A stretch of 64,000 nucleotides of DNA, from NCBI GenBank assembly GCA_021778315.1, contig JAJYCQ010000001.1, positions 69,464-133,463 of the forward strand. Reading direction: 5' to 3'. The notes under the pieces were generated by a model, which did no database searches, was not told the DNA's origin, and saw only the letters and a list, made by a program, of their open reading frames with translations. This document shows, piece after piece, positions 62,741-64,000 of this stretch; positions within the stretch are counted from its first letter, which is position 1, and each line of letters opens with the position of its first letter. The position numbers and the translations under genes were made by a program. Source of the DNA: Acidobacteriota bacterium (GTDB lineage Bacteria; Acidobacteriota; Terriglobia; Terriglobales; Acidobacteriaceae).

Positions 62741-63108
62741 AGCCAGACGTCGTTGGGGGCGGTGGCTGGGTGGGGATTGGGCTGGTCGCCGGTGTTGAGG
62801 ACGCCGCGGGGTTCGAGGAGGAGGAGGTGGACTTCGTCGGGGGCGAAGGGCTTGTGCTCGACTCCTTTGGGGACGATGAACATCTCGCCGGGGTTGAGGT
62901 GGACGGCGCCGTCGCGGAGGTCGATGCGGAGATGACCGTGGAGGACGAGGAAGGTCTCGTCGGTGTGCTGGTGGTGGTGCCAGAGGAAGTCGCCCTGGAG
63001 CTTGACTAGTTTGAACTGGTAGTCGTTCATCTCCGCGATGACTTTGGGAGACCAGTGGTCGGTGAAGAGTGCTAGTTTGGCGTAGAGATTGATGGGTTGG
63101 TGGGTCAT
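62737..63108 (-). CDS. Cupin domain protein
   Basis: 123 residues. The cupin motifs are visible: WHHHQHTDETFLVLHGHLRI (motif 1 with His-His-Glu metal ligands) and LNPGEMFIVPKGVEHKPFA (motif 2 with His). The single small beta-barrel would bind one metal ion. Cupins of this size may be sugar isomerases, dioxygenases or sensors; no more can be said. The C-terminal end (TGDQPNPHPATAPNDVWL) is extended and Pro-rich. Confidence 0.9.
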   Translation of the reverse strand: MTHQPINLYAKLALFTDHWSPKVIAEMNDYQFKLVKLQGDFLWHHHQHTDETFLVLHGHLRIDLRDGAVHLNPGEMFIVPKGVEHKPFAPDEVHLLLLEPRGVLNTGDQPNPHPATAPNDVWL

Positions 63109-63312
63109 AGGGCTAATGGGATTTTAGAGCAGATTGGCGGTGGTTGTTGCGGGCGTTGGCCCTCAAGAGCAAGAGGGAAATACAAGGTCTCTCCGCTGCG
63201 CCAAACGATGGGATAGGCCGGCTTGGGTCGAGAGGGGGTGGGTTGGGGTGGGAACTGCAGATCCCTGCGGGATGACAAACAAAAGGGGCGAAGGCGAAAG
63301 AGAAGTTGTGGG

Positions 63313-63633
63313 TTAGCGGGGTTTGTAGCGGGTAAGGCAGAGGATGCCTTCTTCGGGGGAGATGGTGATTCGGCCGGGTTCGAAGAGGTCGGCGCGGAAG
63401 GTAGAGTTTTCGTGGAGATCGATTTGGGCGAGGCGGTGGACGGGGGTTCCGTCGGCGAAGATGATGCAGCGCCAGAAGTCGCCGGAGTCCTGCCAGGAGA
63501 CGCTGAAGTGCTGGTTGTCGCTGTGGCGCTGGGCGACGGTGTCGGTGCTGCGGAGATTGCAGACGAAACGGCCGAGGACGGTGGGGTCGGACATGCGCTG
63601 ATCGGCGATTTCTTGGAGTTCGGTAGACGTCAT
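63313..63633 (-). CDS. Small protein of unknown function
   Basis: 106 residues starting MTSTELQEIADQRMSDPTVL. The first part is helical and polar; the rest seems beta-rich: FVCNLRSTDTVAQRHSDNQ, HFSVSWQDSGDFWRCIIFADG, ITISPEEGILCLTRYKPR. I do not recognise the family. No signal or membrane segment. It is a separate unit with no operon partner; a GGAG-like site is present before the ATG. Real gene status is likely from base-composition consistency and the start site. Confidence 0.65.
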   Translation of the reverse strand: MTSTELQEIADQRMSDPTVLGRFVCNLRSTDTVAQRHSDNQHFSVSWQDSGDFWRCIIFADGTPVHRLAQIDLHENSTFRADLFEPGRITISPEEGILCLTRYKPR

Positions 63634-63887
63634 GCGGCTCCTCCGGTGGAGGAGGCTGAGTTTATCAGAGCGGTTGGGTGATCGGAAATGGGGTGGATGA
63701 GGGGAGAGTGCGAGGAACCGCTGCGGATCGTAGTGGGACGCGAAGTTTGGTTTAGGTCAGGAGGGATTGGCTTCAGACATTGACTTACAAAACGGGTTGC
63801 TGCTTTGTGAGGGGTACAAATCTGGCGATGGAGTTCGCCGACTACGCCTATTTGGGCTGATGCCTCCTGCTACTTAGAGCATTTCTC

Positions 63888-64000
63888 TCATAGGTATACT
63901 CTGCATTCTTTGTGTCTGAACCATGCGTGAGCGTTTTCTGGAGTGATCTCTGCAAGGCGTTCTGTCAGGACGAGATCGAGAGCTTCCCTGGTTCGCGCCT
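63888..64000 (-). mobile_element. Partial IS630-type transposase (C-terminus only)
   Basis: 36 codons entering from the right edge and ending in TGA at 63888-63890. The reading has ALDLVLTERLAEITPENA and HAWFRH near the end, the pattern of IS630-family transposase C-termini as I recall them. Just outside the stop, AGAG-AAATG-CTCT (63876-63888 region, minus strand) could be part of the terminal repeat. The rest of the element lies beyond the window. Frame is certain; family assignment is moderate. Confidence 0.5.

Overview
The window reads as chromosomal DNA of a GC-rich soil bacterium, most likely an acidobacterium of the Terriglobia (Granulicella/Terriglobus/Edaphobacter type). This assignment is inference. 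It rests on the mix of very large exported beta-rich proteins (FG-GAP, ASH/choice-of-anchor-D, NHL and Ig-like), many exported peptidases, a DUF3863 Tat protein, an actinobacterial-type glycogen synthase, and short intergenic palindromes. No rRNA, tRNA, CRISPR array or prophage was seen. One probable IS630-type transposase is cut by the right edge.

Layout. 0-2.3 kb: the N-terminal 780 codons of an FG-GAP/VCBS protein running off the left edge. 2.4-6.4 kb: a lipid-linked sugar module (GT2, GT2-GtrA, GT39-like). 6.5-9.3 kb: an exported HSL-type esterase convergent with rpoD. 9.6-24.3 kb: a small membrane protein, a GNAT acetyltransferase, a class II photolyase, exported hydrolases, an RlmI-like methyltransferase, an SDR/TetR divergent pair, an HbpS-like protein, a DUF3863 Tat protein followed by a YegD-like Hsp70, NAD malic enzyme, a CsbD-like protein and a YhiN-type flavoprotein. 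24.3-34.5 kb, all on the minus strand: a 1520-residue ASH-repeat protein, a CPBP protease/WbpP/WbpA operon, a carboxypeptidase-regulatory-like protein, an aldo/keto reductase and a DUF3592-like protein. 34.6-41 kb: hslV, an inserted gene, hslU, then a second GT39/GT2 pair. 41-43.8 kb: transaldolase, a His-rich membrane peptide and glycogen synthase. 43.9-62.2 kb: a block of exported peptidases (DUF885, S9, S10, S9A, S10) interleaved with two large propeller lipoproteins and a TetR/MFS pair. 62.2-64 kb: small genes and the transposase end.

How the genes work together. The two GT39/GT2 modules probably make polyprenyl-phosphate sugars and transfer them outside the membrane. WbpP and WbpA would convert UDP-GlcNAc to UDP-GalNAcA for a polysaccharide. 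The exported peptidases and propeller lipoproteins fit a lifestyle of degrading external polymers. HslUV is a cytoplasmic ATP-dependent protease.

Three signals stand out. (1) hslV and hslU are separated by a tightly fitted, less GC-rich gene that appears to join an NDT/TIR-like nucleotide-hydrolase fold to a winged helix. (2) A palindromic repeat lies in frame inside malic enzyme. (3) The top strand changes from G-rich to C-rich near 25.6 kb and sharply back near 60.4 kb, independent of gene orientation, as if a ~35 kb segment were inverted.
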